This document shows, in pieces, positions 45,157-56,992 of a DNA stretch of 64,000 bases (positions are counted from its first letter, which is position 1; each line of letters opens with the position of its first letter). A program made the translations under genes and the position numbers. The notes under the pieces were generated by a model, which made no database searches, was not told the origin of the DNA, and worked only from the letters and a program-made list of their open reading frames with translations. The stretch comes from Mikania micrantha (taxonomy: Eukaryota > Streptophyta > Magnoliopsida > Asterales > Asteraceae), in assembly GCA_009363875.1 (NCBI GenBank), contig CM018688.1, forward strand, positions 58,567,001 to 58,631,000, read 5' to 3'.

Positions 45157-46509
45157 ATGATGAGAATGCCGTCGAGAAGACAACCGACTCCGGTACCTAC
45201 AACACAAACCTGGGCACCACACTCTTCTACTCCATCACCACCAGATTCACCACCGCCACCTCCTCCTCCTCCACTAAATCCTCCTCCACTAAATCCTCCT
45301 CCATTGAACCCTCCTCCGAACCCGAATGCGGGTCTAGTTATTGATCCTGCCACTATCGCCTTGGCAACACTCCTGAGCACTCAGCTGACGAGCCAACTGA
45401 AAGATGTCATCCCAGAGATGATAAATCGGATTCAAGGACATGGCAACAACTCTGGCCATACCACAGGAGAGGCTAGTGGAAACACTAGTCATACTTCAGA
45501 CTGCTCCTACAAGTCCTTTGTAGGATGCAAACCACCTAGCTTTACTGGAGTTGAAGGAGCCGTTGGACTGATCCAATGGCTAGAGAAAATGGAGAACACC
45601 TTGGACATAAGCAGTTGTCCAGAACACCACAAAGTTCGCTATGCAGCTGGGTCATTTAGCAAGCGAGTGTTGACATGGTGGAATGCTCAGATCAGAGCTC
45701 AGGGAAGAGATGGAGCAATGGCGATGCCATGGGCAGAATTCAAACTCCTTCTGAGGAACGAGTTCTGTCCAAAACATGAACTGCAGCAGCTAGAGATTGA
45801 GCTCTCGAACCATGTGATGAAGGGAGCCGATCATATGACTTTTACCACTCGCTATCATGAATTGGTAGCTTTGGTGCCAGAGATGGTGCCAACATTGGAA
45901 AAGCTGATTGATCGATATGTAGCAGGATTACCCTCTTGTATTCAAAGCATCGTACTGGCTACATATCATGCTACTCTGGAGTCAGCGATCTCCCTTTCAG
46001 CTAAACTTACCAATGTGATGGTAAAGTCAGGAGTTCTGAAAGATGACACCGAGAAATCCAAGGAAGCGACAACAAAGAAACCAGAGTATCATCAAAAGAA
46101 GAAACAGAAGGTCGTCAAAAACTATGCGGCCGTTACCCCTTTGAGACAGGCACCTGCAGCACCTATCAATCCTGCACCCAAGAACTATGGGGGAGAGCAT
46201 CGCCAGTGCACTCACTGCAAGTATCATCATCATCCTACTGCTCAATGTAGGAAATGCACTAATTGTGGTCGATTTGGCCACTGGGTTGCAAGATGTCGTT
46301 TTGCTGTAAATCAAGCTACCAACACTGCAGCAAGAGCACTACCTCCACCACCACCACCGGGCAACAACAACAATAACAACATGGGATGCTACAACTGCGG
46401 AGAAATAGGTCATTTCTCCCGCGACTGTCCAAAGAGAGTACAACCACGAGCACAAGCACCTCGCGGACGAGCTTTTGTTATCGGAGCCAATGCTGCACGC
46501 CGACCCTAA
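45157..46509 (+). CDS. Tekay gag polyprotein
   Basis: The Gag precursor forms the virus-like particle and packages the element RNA in the cytoplasm. Several ATGs (45157, 45160, 45166) start the frame after the primer site. The N-terminus is Pro-rich (LNPPPLNPPPLNPP). The capsid-like retrotransposon gag domain spans about residues 125-255 (GLIQWLEKMENTL, VLTWWNAQIRAQGRDGA, LRNEFCPKHELQQLE, YVAGLPSCIQSIV). A basic linker precedes two zinc knuckles, CTNCGRFGHWVARC (about residue 370) and CYNCGEIGHFSRDC (about 410). The frame is open to a stop at 46507-46509. In this clade gag and pol normally form one ORF, so the stop here reflects a small deletion that shifts the frame. About 450 residues is a normal gag length. 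Gag itself looks intact. Confidence 0.85.
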   Translation: MMRMPSRRQPTPVPTTQTWAPHSSTPSPPDSPPPPPPPPLNPPPLNPPPLNPPPNPNAGLVIDPATIALATLLSTQLTSQLKDVIPEMINRIQGHGNNSGHTTGEASGNTSHTSDCSYKSFVGCKPPSFTGVEGAVGLIQWLEKMENTLDISSCPEHHKVRYAAGSFSKRVLTWWNAQIRAQGRDGAMAMPWAEFKLLLRNEFCPKHELQQLEIELSNHVMKGADHMTFTTRYHELVALVPEMVPTLEKLIDRYVAGLPSCIQSIVLATYHATLESAISLSAKLTNVMVKSGVLKDDTEKSKEATTKKPEYHQKKKQKVVKNYAAVTPLRQAPAAPINPAPKNYGGEHRQCTHCKYHHHPTAQCRKCTNCGRFGHWVARCRFAVNQATNTAARALPPPPPPGNNNNNNMGCYNCGEIGHFSRDCPKRVQPRAQAPRGRAFVIGANAARRP

Positions 46510-49500
46510 TGTGGTCACTGGTACATTTCTTTTACATGACACTTATGCATCTATACTATTTGATACTGGTGCAGACCAGAGTTTTATTTCATCTGATTTT
46601 GCATGACAACTTAGTCTTACTGAGGAAACTTTAGACTCACCTTACATTATCGAAGTAGCGAACAGAAAACAAGTTACAGTTAGCACTATACTTAGGAACT
46701 GCCCACTTACACTCATAGATCACACATTTACCATCGACTTGTTGCCGATGGAGTTGGGCAGTTTTGACATCATTGTGGGAATGGACTGTCTATCACTCAA
46801 TAGAGTTGAAGTCATCTGTTCCGAAAAGCTACTTCGGATTCCAGTGACGAATGATCGTGTATTGGAAGTTCGTGGGGATCAAGCAAAGCAAAGCGTAAGG
46901 ATCATATCATGCATAAAAGCGCGTAAGTGTCTACAAAAGAAATGCATAGCTTTCTTGGCTCATGTGGTGGAGAAAGAGAAAGACAAAAGAACGATACAAG
47001 ATGTGCCGATAGTAAAGGAATATCCTAAAGTGTTTCCTGAAGATCTACCTGGTTTGCCACCTGTGCGACCGGTAGAGTTTCGTATTGACCTGATTCCTGG
47101 AGCAACACTTGTTGCTAAATCTCCTTACAGGTTAGCACCTTCGGAGATGCAGGAATTATCTAACCAACTACAGGAGCTACTTGATAAAGGTTTCATCCGA
47201 CCGAGCTACTCACCTTGGGGAGCTCCGGTTTTGTTCGTGAAAAAGAAGGATGGATCTTTTCGTATGTGTATAGACTACAGGGAGCTAAACAAACTAACCA
47301 TCAAGAATCGGTATCCACTACCGAGGATTGATGATTTGTTTGATCAATTCCAAGGAGGTCAATACTTTTCAAAGATCGATATGCGTTCTGGATACCATCA
47401 GCTCAGAGTACAAGACGAAGACATACCCAAGACGGCGTTTCGTACCAGATACGGGCATTACGAGTTTATGGTGATGCCTTTTGGGTTGACGAATGCACCC
47501 GCGGTTTTCATGGATCTCATGAACCGAGTGTGTAAGCCGTACTTAGATCAATTTGTTATTGTTTTCATTGATGACATATTGATCTATTCCAAAAGCAAAG
47601 CAGAACACGCGCAACACCTTAGAACAATCTTGGAACTGTTAAAGGAAGAGAAACTCTATGCCAAATTCTCTAAATGTGAATTTTGGTTAAAAGAGGTTCA
47701 ATTCCTAGGCCATGTAGTTAACAATGAGGGAATACATGTTGATCCTGCCAAGATTGAGGCAATAAAGGATTGGGACACTCCGAAGACACCGACGGAGATA
47801 CGTTCATTTCTAGGCTTAGCAGGCTATTACAGAAGGTTTATCTCAAACTTTTCTAAGATAGCCCTGCCACTCACAAAACTAACACAGAAAAGCGAGCCGT
47901 TCGTTTGGGAACAAAAGCAAGAAGAAGCTTTTCAGACTTTAAAGCAAAAGCTATGCGATGCTCCGATCTTATCTCTCCCAGACGGTTGTGATGACTTTGT
48001 AGTCTACTGTGATGCATCCCATCAGGGACTCGGCTGTGTACTGATGCAGCGAGACAAAGTTATCGCGTATGCCTCGAGACAACTGAAAATACATGAGAAG
48101 AACTACACTACTCATGATCTGGAACTGGGAGCTGTGATATTCGCTTTAAAGATCTGGAGACATTACTTATATGGCACCAAGTGTACCGTATTCACTGATC
48201 ACAAGAGTCTGCAACACATATTTGACCAGAAGGAACTCAACATGCGACAGCGACGTTGGGTGGAGCTTCTGAATGACTATGACTGTGTAATCAAGTACCA
48301 TCCGGGCAAGGCAAACGTTGTGGCTGATGCCTTGAGTCGAAAGGAACGGGTTAAACCCTTACGCGTTAGAGCAATGGGAATAACTGTGCAGACAAGTTTG
48401 CACGATAACATTATGCAAGCACAACAAGAGGTTGTTGAACGTGAAAACCTGAAGAAAGAACTTGATTGTGGAGTGGAAAAACATTTGGAAACAAAATCTG
48501 ATGGACTCGTTTACTACAAGGATCGTGTATGGATTCCTGCAGTAAATGAGTTGAGAAAGCTTATTTTTGATGAAGCACACAAGACCAAATACTCTGTTCA
48601 TCCCGGTGCTGACAAGATGTACCAAGACTTACGGGCATTTTATTGGTGGCCGGGTATGAAGAAGGACATAGCTGAGTATGTTGGTCGATGTCTCACGTGT
48701 GCTAAAGTGAATGCGGAACACCAGAGACCGTCAGGTTTACTGGAACAGCATGAAATTCCACTTTGGAAGTGGGAACAAGTAGCTATGGACTTTGTTACTA
48801 AGCTACCCCGCACTTCCAGTGGACATGACACTATTTGGGTTATCGTTGATCGATTAACCAAATCTGCTCATTTCTTGCCGATGCGAGAAACTTACACGAT
48901 GGATAAACTAGCGAAGCTTTATATCAACGAGATAGTGGTACGCCATGGTGTGCCATTGTCTATCATTTTAGATCGTGATAGCAGATTCACATCAAGGTTC
49001 TGGCAATCCTTGCAGAAATCTCTGGGGACACAATTAAACTTGAGTACGACTTATCATCCACAAACGGATGGTCAAAGCGAACGTACTATACAAACCCTGG
49101 AGGACATGTTGAGAACTTGTGTTCTAGACTTTGGTGGTAATTGGGATTCTCATTTGCCACTGATTGAATTCTCCTACAACAACAGCTATCATAGTAGCAT
49201 CGGATGTGCACCGTTCGAGGCTCTCTATGGTCGCAAATGTCGATTGCCGATCTGTTGGTCGGAAGTGGGAGATAATCGTATCACCGGGCCAGAACTTATT
49301 CAAGAAACTGCAGACAAGATTGCTCAGATACAACAAAGGTTACAAGCAACACGAAGCAGACAAAAGAGCTATGCCGACAAACGGCGCAAGCCGTTGGAAT
49401 TCCAAGTGGGAGACCGTGTCATGTTGAAGGTATCCCCATGGAAAGGTGTAGTTCGTTTTGTAAAGAAAGGCAAACTAACACCACGATACGTGGGACCGTT

Positions 49501-49852
49501 CGAGATCATCGAACGCATTGGTCCTGTGGCGTACAGATTAAGCTTACCGGATGAACTTAGTGGTGTACACGACGTGTTTCACGTCTCAAACTTAAAGAAA
49601 TGCCTTGCTGATGGAACCCTTATCATACCGGTTGAAGAAATTCAATTGGATGAACACTTACACTTTGTTGAAGAACCTTTAGAGATTATGGATCGCAAAG
49701 TTAAGAAAATGAGGCGAAGCCGTATTCCGATCGTTAAGGTTCGATGGAACTCAAGGCGCGGACCCGAGTTTACTTGGGAACGTGAAGATCACATGAAGAA
49801 CAAGTATCCCCAACTCTTTGCAGAGGAAGTCGTATCGAATAACGAGTCTTAA
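46510..49852 (+). pseudogene. Tekay pol: protease, RT, RNase H, integrase, chromodomain
   Basis: Pol continues in a different frame from gag. The protease core LFDTGADQSFIS (about 46557-46592) is followed by an in-frame TGA at 46604-46606. The frame is then open for over 1000 codons. RT shows CIDYRELNKLTIKNRYPLPR, IDMRSGYHQLRV and the catalytic FIDD at about 47564. RNase H has VYCDASHQGLGC (about 48002). Integrase has the H-H-C-C zinc region (48551-48715), the catalytic Asp of AMDFVTKLP, the Asp of LDRDSRFTSRFW and the Glu of SERTIQTLED. A GPY/F module (VGPFEIIERIGPVAYRL) follows. The C-terminus has a chromodomain-like end (KVRWNSRRGPEFTWERED), which in chromoviruses targets chromatin. The frameshift and stop prevent normal Gag-Pol synthesis. 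Enzyme domains after the stop look undamaged. Confidence 0.9.
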
Positions 49853-49886
49853 ATTTCGGGACGAAATTTCTCTAACAAGGGGAGAC
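49853..49886 (+). other. Short 3' untranslated region and polypurine tract of the Tekay element
   Basis: TTTCGGGACGAAATTTCTC then AAGGGGAGAC (49878-49886), directly before TGTAACATC of the 3' LTR. Confidence 0.8.
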
Positions 49887-51059
49887 TGTAACATCAGTGC
49901 CGGACACGTGCCGGAACAGTGATCGCAACAGTAACTCGTATAGTAACTCAGGTACACATTACGTGAAACTAAGTTAATGCTATTGATACATTATACTTGA
50001 TACGAAACTATTATGCGATTGTCTGAAATCTGATTAAAACCTTAGGGTTTAACAATCAGAAACATATCAGACAACACAGAATGGAAACACAGATATTTGA
50101 TTTGATGCTATTGTGTATAAACGTATGTGAGGTTAAACAAAACAAAACCATAACAGTTGTTGTTACAGAATGCTAAACAGACGAATTATTCGTATAGGTG
50201 ACGATCTGTACGAACGATTCTGAGAGTTTAACGTTCTGAAGTAATGACTGAAAAGTAGAGAACAAGAATCAGAAAGCCAAACCATCGTCGTGGTTCGAAT
50301 GACGATTCGAACGAATACGCGCGATGGTGACGCGTTCTGACGAAACGAAAACGAACATGAAGAACGATTCGAACGATCATAAATTTAAGGAAATATAATA
50401 TTTCCTATTTTACAATTTTGAAACTCATCATAAATAAAAATTAAACTAAACTATTTTATTAATTCACGAAACAATTTACGAAACGCGTAAAAATGATATA
50501 ATTCGATAAATAATTTAATACAACGATATTTAAAATGATTTCTAATAAAAATCGTGTTCTAAACATCCTAAAATAATTTCTTTTGTTAAATTTACGATAA
50601 ATACGCATATTAATCCGGAAACGCGACTAAAATACGAACCGAGCAACCGAAACGAACCCGGACACCCACGGGGTATTTAAACCCTAAATGATTTCATTTA
50701 ATTCACTTTTCGTGATTCTCTCTCTCTCTACACTCTCACTCCCGTTTTCTTTCTCTCTCTAAATTTCCACCATTTTCAAGCTTTGAAGCTCCATATCTCA
50801 CTCAATTGGTGACCAAATCGCGTGTTCTTGGAGCCTAAACGACCATCTTGAAGCCCTCTACATGAAAGTACAACTCATCTGAAGTTTTGTCCGGCCAAAC
50901 TCAAGGTATTCAAGCTTGAAACATCACGAAATTAGGGTTTTTGACTCGACATCCCTAGTTAACCGAACAACCACCTTTTGTTTCGATCCACGTGGCCAAG
51001 AAGTAGCCATTTACGTTTAACATCACCATGGTGAACAGTCCTACAGCTGTTAGGATGGA

Positions 51060-51480
51060 TACCTAGAAGGATGAACAGGTTCGTTCATGGCCGAACCCTT
51101 CGACCAGCCTATGCATGGCCGAACCAGTTGGGTCAAGAACCTCCAAGCAGCGAACCAGCAAGCCTTGGCCGAACCCTCTTCATTGGAACGAACCTGTCAC
51201 TAGCAGAGACGAACCCTAGCTGGGTGCGAGACCTACGAACCTTCTCTATGCACAGCCGAGCCTTTTTCTACGAACCCTTCATGGGTGCCGAACCCACCCA
51301 TGTCCAGCGAACCTTGATGAAAGCCGAATCCCCCTTGTTGTCAGCCGAACCCTATGACGAACCATTTTGGCCGAACCCTAATGTCCCCACGAACCTACTA
51401 AGGAGTATCACCATCGCCTAACCTTTCCAGTGAGGCTGAACCTTGCATGGCTGTGAGTTTTCAGCCGAACCCACGACATA
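51060..51480. repeat. CGAACC-rich tract in the Tekay LTR
   Basis: About twenty copies of GCCGAACC or CGAACC(C/T) spaced irregularly by 10-30 bp. It lies in the U3 half that is missing from the 5' LTR. Similar tracts occur in the SIRE-like LTR (42258-42385) and at 60705-61500. Confidence 0.8.
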
Positions 51481-52634
51481 AGGTTCGCTGGAAATGGGCC
51501 CAACAGCAATTCGCTTCGGCCCAATTCCCTTGCTTGGCCCAACAGAAAACCACAAGTTATTTAACAGGCCCAATAAACAATTCTTTCGGCCCACTGGTTC
51601 AGTGTGGGTCTTTGTTTCGGCCCATCAGAAATTATTGGGTCACTGTTGACAAATTTGGCCCACTAGCATCTTTCTGGCCCAATAGGTTGGCCCATTAACC
51701 TATATTACACACGACCCAACACCATCAAATTTCGGTCCATTATGATTTAAGTGGCTTAAATGGTTAGTCATGACTTAGATGTTTCGGCCCAATAACACAT
51801 GACTTAAACTAAGGGGTTATCCGGCCCAATAAAATTCAAGACATTAAAGAACATACGCACAAACGTTTAAAGTCAATAGTAATATCATGCATGAATTTTC
51901 GTTTTAGTAATTACAAAGGGGATAAGAAGTTGATTAAGCAAAACTTGCAAGGAATTAAACTTCTAGTTAGAATTTATAACTTGTAAACTAAGCTTGAAGT
52001 GGAGAAACTGCAAACGATGAAAGAAGTCAATAATACTTAACATGCCATACTGAATTACGGGCCAGATAATGAACAATAACCGCAAGTGCTAGTCAAGTTT
52101 AGGACTAACACAACACACACACAAACAAACTACAATGCATACTTATAAACTATAAATACTATGAAATCAATACAGGATGGTGAACATCACAACAAGTACA
52201 AACAAAGAGCGAGTGCATTCTTGTATTTTACATAGTCAACCACATCAAACACAAGGTGAGTTCATTTGTCCCTTTTCAAACTTATTTGTTTTACTTCGGA
52301 ACTGAGAAGCATGTTAAACATTTTAATAAACTATTGAAATGTTATTTCATGTTTTTAAACTTAAACATGATGCTTATATTGATGCTTATGCTTGGAAACT
52401 AGTATACTTTGAGAAGCTTTAAACTTGATATTTATTCTACAAATTGATGCTTATGCTTGAAACGAGACACTTAAACTTTAGACTTGATGCTTATGCTTGA
52501 AACGAGATGCTTAAACTTGAGACTTGATGATTATGCTATGGAATTCATGATGAAACTATATGTGAATGCTTGAATCTATGTGCTTGAAACTATGATTGAG
52601 CGCGAAATACTATGCATGTATCTAATCATAGGCT

Positions 52635-53017
52635 ACGTAATTGCTAAACTTCTGCTAGAGCAGAGCTTGTACCTATGTATTGAGATACTTGAAGACAAAA
52701 CCATGACGAGGCTAAGCTATTATCTATATAAGAGACATGTAATTGCTAAACTTCTGCTATAGCAGAGCTTTTGTCTGCTTATATGGGATATGTAATTGCT
52801 GGATTGTTTGTGTATGCATGGCTTGTGTCTATGTATGAGATACGTAATTGCTAAACTTCTGCTAGAGCAGAGCTTGTATCTTGTATAGGAGACACGTAAT
52901 TGCTAGACTAAGCTTAACTAATTCATGAGACACGTAATGGCTAAACTTCTGCTAGGGCAGAGCTTGTATCTAGCCATGAGCTAGGTAATTGCTAAACTTC
53001 TGCTATAGCAGAGCTTG
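52635..53017. repeat. Tandem palindrome array, 3' LTR copy
   Basis: Same as 43848-44230, offset by 8787 bases. The TCTGCTATAGCAGA palindromes are retained. Confidence 0.8.
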
Positions 53018-53788
53018 AACTCACGCATGAGATTAGAGAAAGCTAAACTATGTGCGTGTGAAACTATGATGCTTGTTAAACTTACTTTGAAGCTAATACT
53101 TATGAATGCTATAGACTTATAAACTTTGAACAGAAAACTAAAGCTATGATGAGGAATGGGTTGATTGGTAAGTAAAATGCTTAATTATTATTAACAACAG
53201 TGTCATATGCGGATTAGTATGTGGTGGGACGGCGTCTGGGTGGGTTGTAGGCTCCACTCAGGGGTATGCCCTATATATAAGCATACCGATTTGGATATTA
53301 CATGTGGAGTTAATGAGATTAAGGTTTTACCAAAAGAGGTTTGCTAAAGCTATTTTAAACTTACAAACTTTATGAACTCACCAACCTTTGTGTTGACTTT
53401 GTTTTCTTACATGCTTTCTCATGTGATGAAAAGGGTTAAGCTAAGGCTTTGGATTGCATGCTAGGCGGCCTAGATAGAGGACCTAGTTGATTTTGGAAGC
53501 ACATATTTTACTAATCATACGAATCGCTTTTGGATATCTTGTACAGATACAAGATAGAAACATTTGATTCTTTTGTTAGGTTTACTTAGTTAAATTGCAG
53601 AACATTGATATTGTAATTTAACTTTGTAATCCTAGTTTAATGTTTGATTGTGCTTTAGTTATTCTTGACATTGATGCTATGTAACCAATCTGATCATCAC
53701 GGTTATCACTCACGATATCGCGCCCCGAGAACCTTCCGTCCGACGGGGACTTCGATCCAACCCCGCCGGCTCGGGGTGTGACACCACC

Positions 53789-53860
53789 TCTCCAGCCTCC
53801 GGTCTCCGCCTCTCCAGCCTCCGGTCTCTGCCTCTCCCGCCTCCGGTCTCCACCTCTCTG
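53789..53860. repeat. Short minisatellite in the hAT 5' region
   Basis: About three units of CTCTCCAGCCTCCGGTCTC (period about 24 bp) immediately right of the Tekay LTR. This is hAT sequence upstream of the transposase gene, probably its untranslated leader. Confidence 0.75.
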
Positions 53861-54068
53861 AACTCCGTCCGGCTGCACTGTCTCCGCCTCTTCAGCTAGG
53901 TCTCGGTCTTCAACAACTCCTCTTCAGCTAGATCTTCAACAAATCCTCTTCAACAACGTCTCTTCAAGTGTAAGGTACAACACGTCAATTATAGTTAACA
54001 TAAAATTAGGTTTTAAGTAAAGTTTAAACCATGAGTTAGTAGTTTATTTTTTTTCAGTTTGAATATAT

Positions 54069-56473
54069 ATGATGAGTGATTTACAAAATAATGTTGGGAG
54101 GACAGACAAGAAAGATAAAAAACCGGTATGTATGTTGATTGTAGATTCTGATTATATATAGTTTTAGTTATGGTTTAGTTACAATTTCAATTTTTGTGAT
54201 ATAATGTTTTTTTTCTTAATGTAGATGGATTCTAGTTCTATTAAAATTGATCTAGAAAAGACTAGCTCAAAAAGCATAAATATTGAAGATGACGAGGTTG
54301 AATCTGTCGACTTAGAGGAAGGTGCTAAAAAAACAGGGCTTAAAAGACAAAGAAAAGAAAGATCTATGGTGTGGCAATACTTTACAAAACTTCACAGCAA
54401 ACCAATTAATGGAAAGGTTTCATGCCAATGTAACAAGTGTAAGCATCTTCTCTCATTTGTGAGTTCACAAGGTATGGGAAATTTTACTAGACACATAGAA
54501 AGATGTTATGGTAGTGTTTATAAAGATGTTGGTCAAATGCTCTTTAATAGTGACATGAAATTAAGGTCATCTAGTTTTAATGATAACACATTCCATGAAA
54601 TGCTTGTAGTTGCTCTTGTGATGCATGAATTGCCTTTGTCTTTTGTAGAATATAAAGGTTTTAGAGATTTGTTTAAGTACTTGCAACCAGATGTGAGTTT
54701 TATATCTAGAAATACCGTAAGATCTGATGTGTTGAAAATGTATAAAAGAGAAAAAGAAAAGGTTAGAAGCATGCTTATGGAATCACCTGGGAAGTTATGA
54801 TTAACTTCAGATTTATGGACATCAATTGCTACTGATGGGTATTTAGCATTCATGGTTCATTTTATGGATAAACAATGGGTTTTGCAAAAAAGAGTTTTAT
54901 CATTTTCTTTCATGCCACCACCTCATACAGGTGTTGCTTTATGTGAAAAAGTGTTTTCAATTTTAGTAGAATGGGGAATTGAAAACAAAATAATTTGTGT
55001 GACTTTGGATAATGCTTCTTCTAATGACACTTTTATTGGGCTTTTGAGAGAACAATTGAATACAGAAGCACCACTTGTTTCTAAGGGTATTTTCTTTCAC
55101 TTGAGATGTTGTGCACATATTTTGAACTTGATTGTGCAAAACGGGCTTAAGGAAATTGATGAGTGAGTTTGCAAAGTTAGAGAAAGTATCAAGTATGTGA
55201 AGGGATCACAACAAAGGAAAGAAAAATTTTTGGAATGTGTTAAGTTGCTTTCTTTAAATGCAAAAAAGGGGTTAAGGCAAGATGTTGCTACTAGGTGGAA
55301 TTCTACCTTTCTAATGCTCGATAGTGCTATTTTATATCGACGTGCCTTTTGCCATTTAGAATTAAGTGATTCTAATTATAAAAATTGTCCAAGTCCATTA
55401 GAGTGGGACAAGATTGGAAAGATATGTGGTTTTCTTGGAGTATTTTATGACGTGACAAATGTTTTTTCGGGTACCAAATATCCAACCGCTAACTTGTACT
55501 ATCCACATGTCTTTATGGTTTATTTGACTTTGTACGAAGGTTTGAGTTCAGAAGATGAGTTTATTAAAAGAATGGCAAGGTTGATGATGACAAAGTTTAA
55601 CAAATATTGGTCTGATTTTAGTCTTACATTAGCGATAGCTGTGGTGTTGGATCCTAGGTACAAGTTGCATTTTATTGATTGGAGTTATTCACAAGTTTAT
55701 GGAGATGGAAGCAATAAATACATAAATGTTGATCAGTTTTTGCATTCTACTTATGATGAATATGTCATGTTAAATATGAATGATGGTTTATCTACAACTT
55801 CAACTACCCCAAGTGCTTCAAATGCTAATAGCAAAGGGGTTGAGGCTACAAATGATGAGTCAACTTGTGCATATGGAGTTAAATCAAGATTAAAGGTAAT
55901 TTATTTGTTTGTTCACATGTTTTTTATTACATATTGCCTTTTAATTCGATTTACTAACTTCTGATTATTCTTTTTTTAGGATTTTGATCAGTTTCAGAGC
56001 AAGGATTTTGCAGCCAACAAAAAATCAGAATTACAACTGTATTTGGAGGAGTTACGAGTTGATAGGAACTCGGAACTAGATGTATTGGCTTTTTGGAAAG
56101 CCAATGAGTTTAGATATCCCACACTTGCGAGGATGGCAAGAGACTTTTTGACCATTCCAGTATCCACCGTCGCATCAGAATCTACCTTTAGTGCAAGTGG
56201 AAGAGTGCTTAATGAACATCGAAGTTCACTTAGTAAAGATACCGTTGAGGCTGTAATATGCACAAAAGATTGGCTATTTTCAGATTGTTGTAATTTCTTT
56301 TCCTTGATTTTCTTAACTTTTTTTTATATGTTATTTTATTAATAGTATATGTGTTTTTGTAATTTGTAGGTTCTAATCAAGTTAGTTTAGATGAGCTCAC
56401 GGAAGACATAATGTTGTTTAACATTATTCGTGAATCGGATGCTTCAAATTCAGTGAACGATTCTAAGGTGTGA
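54069..56473 (+). pseudogene. hAT transposase with BED zinc finger, stop-containing
   Basis: Cuts and reinserts hAT elements by binding their ends. Exon 1 (54069-54125, MMSDLQNNVGRTDKK) is followed by a GTATGT donor, and the acceptor TGTAG precedes ATGGATTCT at 54225. Exon 2 encodes a BED finger (VWQYFTKLHSKPINGKVSCQ, then C-x2-C and H-x4-C) at about 54366-54512. The catalytic core has TSDLWTS, CVTLDNASSND, FHLRCCAHILNLIVQ and VATRWNSTFLMLDS. An intron (about 55896-55979) separates the C-terminal dimerisation domain (FRYPTLARMARDFLTIPVST, then SESTFSASGR, about 56107-56212). A last short exon (from about 56369) ends at TGA 56471. TGA codons at 54798-54800 and 55165-55167 interrupt the frame, so no full protein is made. 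The gene layout otherwise matches autonomous plant Ac/Ricesleeper-type hATs. Confidence 0.85.
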
Positions 56474-56779
56474 AGTTAGTTTACATGAGCTCATGGAAGA
56501 AAGACTTTGAAGTTTTTGTTGAGAAGAATTGAACTTTGTTTTAATTGATGTTATGAAATGATTTGGCTTGGACTTGTATTTTAAATTTCTTAAGGATAAT
56601 TGTGCTAGGCCGTCGTGGTCTCGTGGATAATTAATTATGTCGTATGGATTTTTATGGATTTTGTGATATTTATAATGTTGCTTTACAGGTTGCTTAACAG
56701 GTTGCTTAACAGGTTTCATAACAGGTTTATTAATGGGAAATGTGTAGTGCTTAAATGTATTAATTTTTAATATTTAGAG

Positions 56780-56933
56780 TATTAATTCTTAACAGGTTTC
56801 TTAACGGGTCATTTCGTGTTTACCCGTTTTAAACGTGTCGTGTTCGTGTCTACCCGTTTCGTGTTTCGTGTTTCGTGTCTTAACGTGTCGTGTCTTAACG
56901 GGTCGTGTTTGACCCGTTATGCCAGCCCTACTG
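56780..56933 (+). repeat. hAT right subterminal repeat region
   Basis: Dense CGTGTCGTG, TTAACGGGTC and GACCCGTT words in alternating orientations, mirroring 42440-42560. Such clusters usually bind hAT transposase. Confidence 0.7.
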
Positions 56934-56948
56934 AAATATGTACTAACA
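56934..56948 (-). repeat. SIRE-like copia 3' LTR, first bases (split by hAT)
   Basis: Minus strand TGTTAGTACATATTT; its last eight bases are the hAT target duplication. It is preceded by the purine tract AAGGTGGAG, the usual plus-strand primer of plant copia elements. It joins to 42417 once the hAT is removed. Confidence 0.6.
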
Positions 56949-56992
56949 AACTCCACCTTAATAGTTGCTTCCAAAATCTTCAATCTCTGTCT

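Larger units (their letters stand above)
42844..53783 (+). mobile_element. Tekay-clade chromovirus (Ty3/gypsy), 5'-truncated
   Basis: Order: truncated 5' LTR (42844-44996), initiator-Met primer site (45000), gag, protease-RT-RNase H-integrase-chromodomain, purine tract (49878), full 3' LTR (49887-53783, 3897 bp). The 5' LTR lines up base for base in length with the last 2153 bp of the 3' LTR; the first 1744 bp and the left target duplication are missing. The two LTRs differ by few substitutions, so the insertion is fairly recent. Pol has a frameshift after gag and one in-frame stop in the protease region. Confidence 0.93.
49887..53783 (+). repeat. Tekay 3' LTR, complete
   Basis: Starts TGTAACATCAGTGCC and ends GGGGTGTGACA, 3897 bp. 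Contains CT-rich promoter-like sequence (50712-50760), a CGAACC-rich tract (51060-51480), the palindrome array (52635-53017) and the conserved block GAACTCACCAACC (53374). Flanking bases on the right are CCACC; the left partner was deleted. Confidence 0.92.
42426..56933 (+). mobile_element. hAT transposon (14.5 kb) hosting a Tekay retrotransposon
   Basis: The left end reads AGGGCTGGCAATTTCAGACA and the right end TTATGCCAGCCCTACTG, an inverted pair. The 8-bp duplication AAATATGT flanks it (42418-42425 and 56934-56941). The left end appears to lack the four bases (CAGT) seen on the right, which could block excision. Subterminal regions (42440-42560 and 56780-56930) are packed with CACGTTAA, CACGACAC and GGGTCG words. 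The element encodes a BED-finger transposase gene (54069-56473). Without the Tekay insert it would be about 3.6 kb, a normal autonomous size. It sits in the SIRE-like LTR. Confidence 0.88.

Noticed and set aside
45129..45380. Glycine-rich 83-aa minus-strand ORF
   Set aside because: It is the antisense shadow of the proline-rich gag N-terminus.
46604..46606. In-frame TGA in pol as a recoding (readthrough) signal
   Set aside because: It comes with a frameshift just upstream, and a C-to-T change at a CpG would explain it; related elements normally have one uninterrupted ORF.
51071..51421. 116-aa ORF with repeated AEP and EPS/EPT residues
   Set aside because: It translates the CGAACC word tract of the Tekay LTR; the absence of stops follows from the repeated word.
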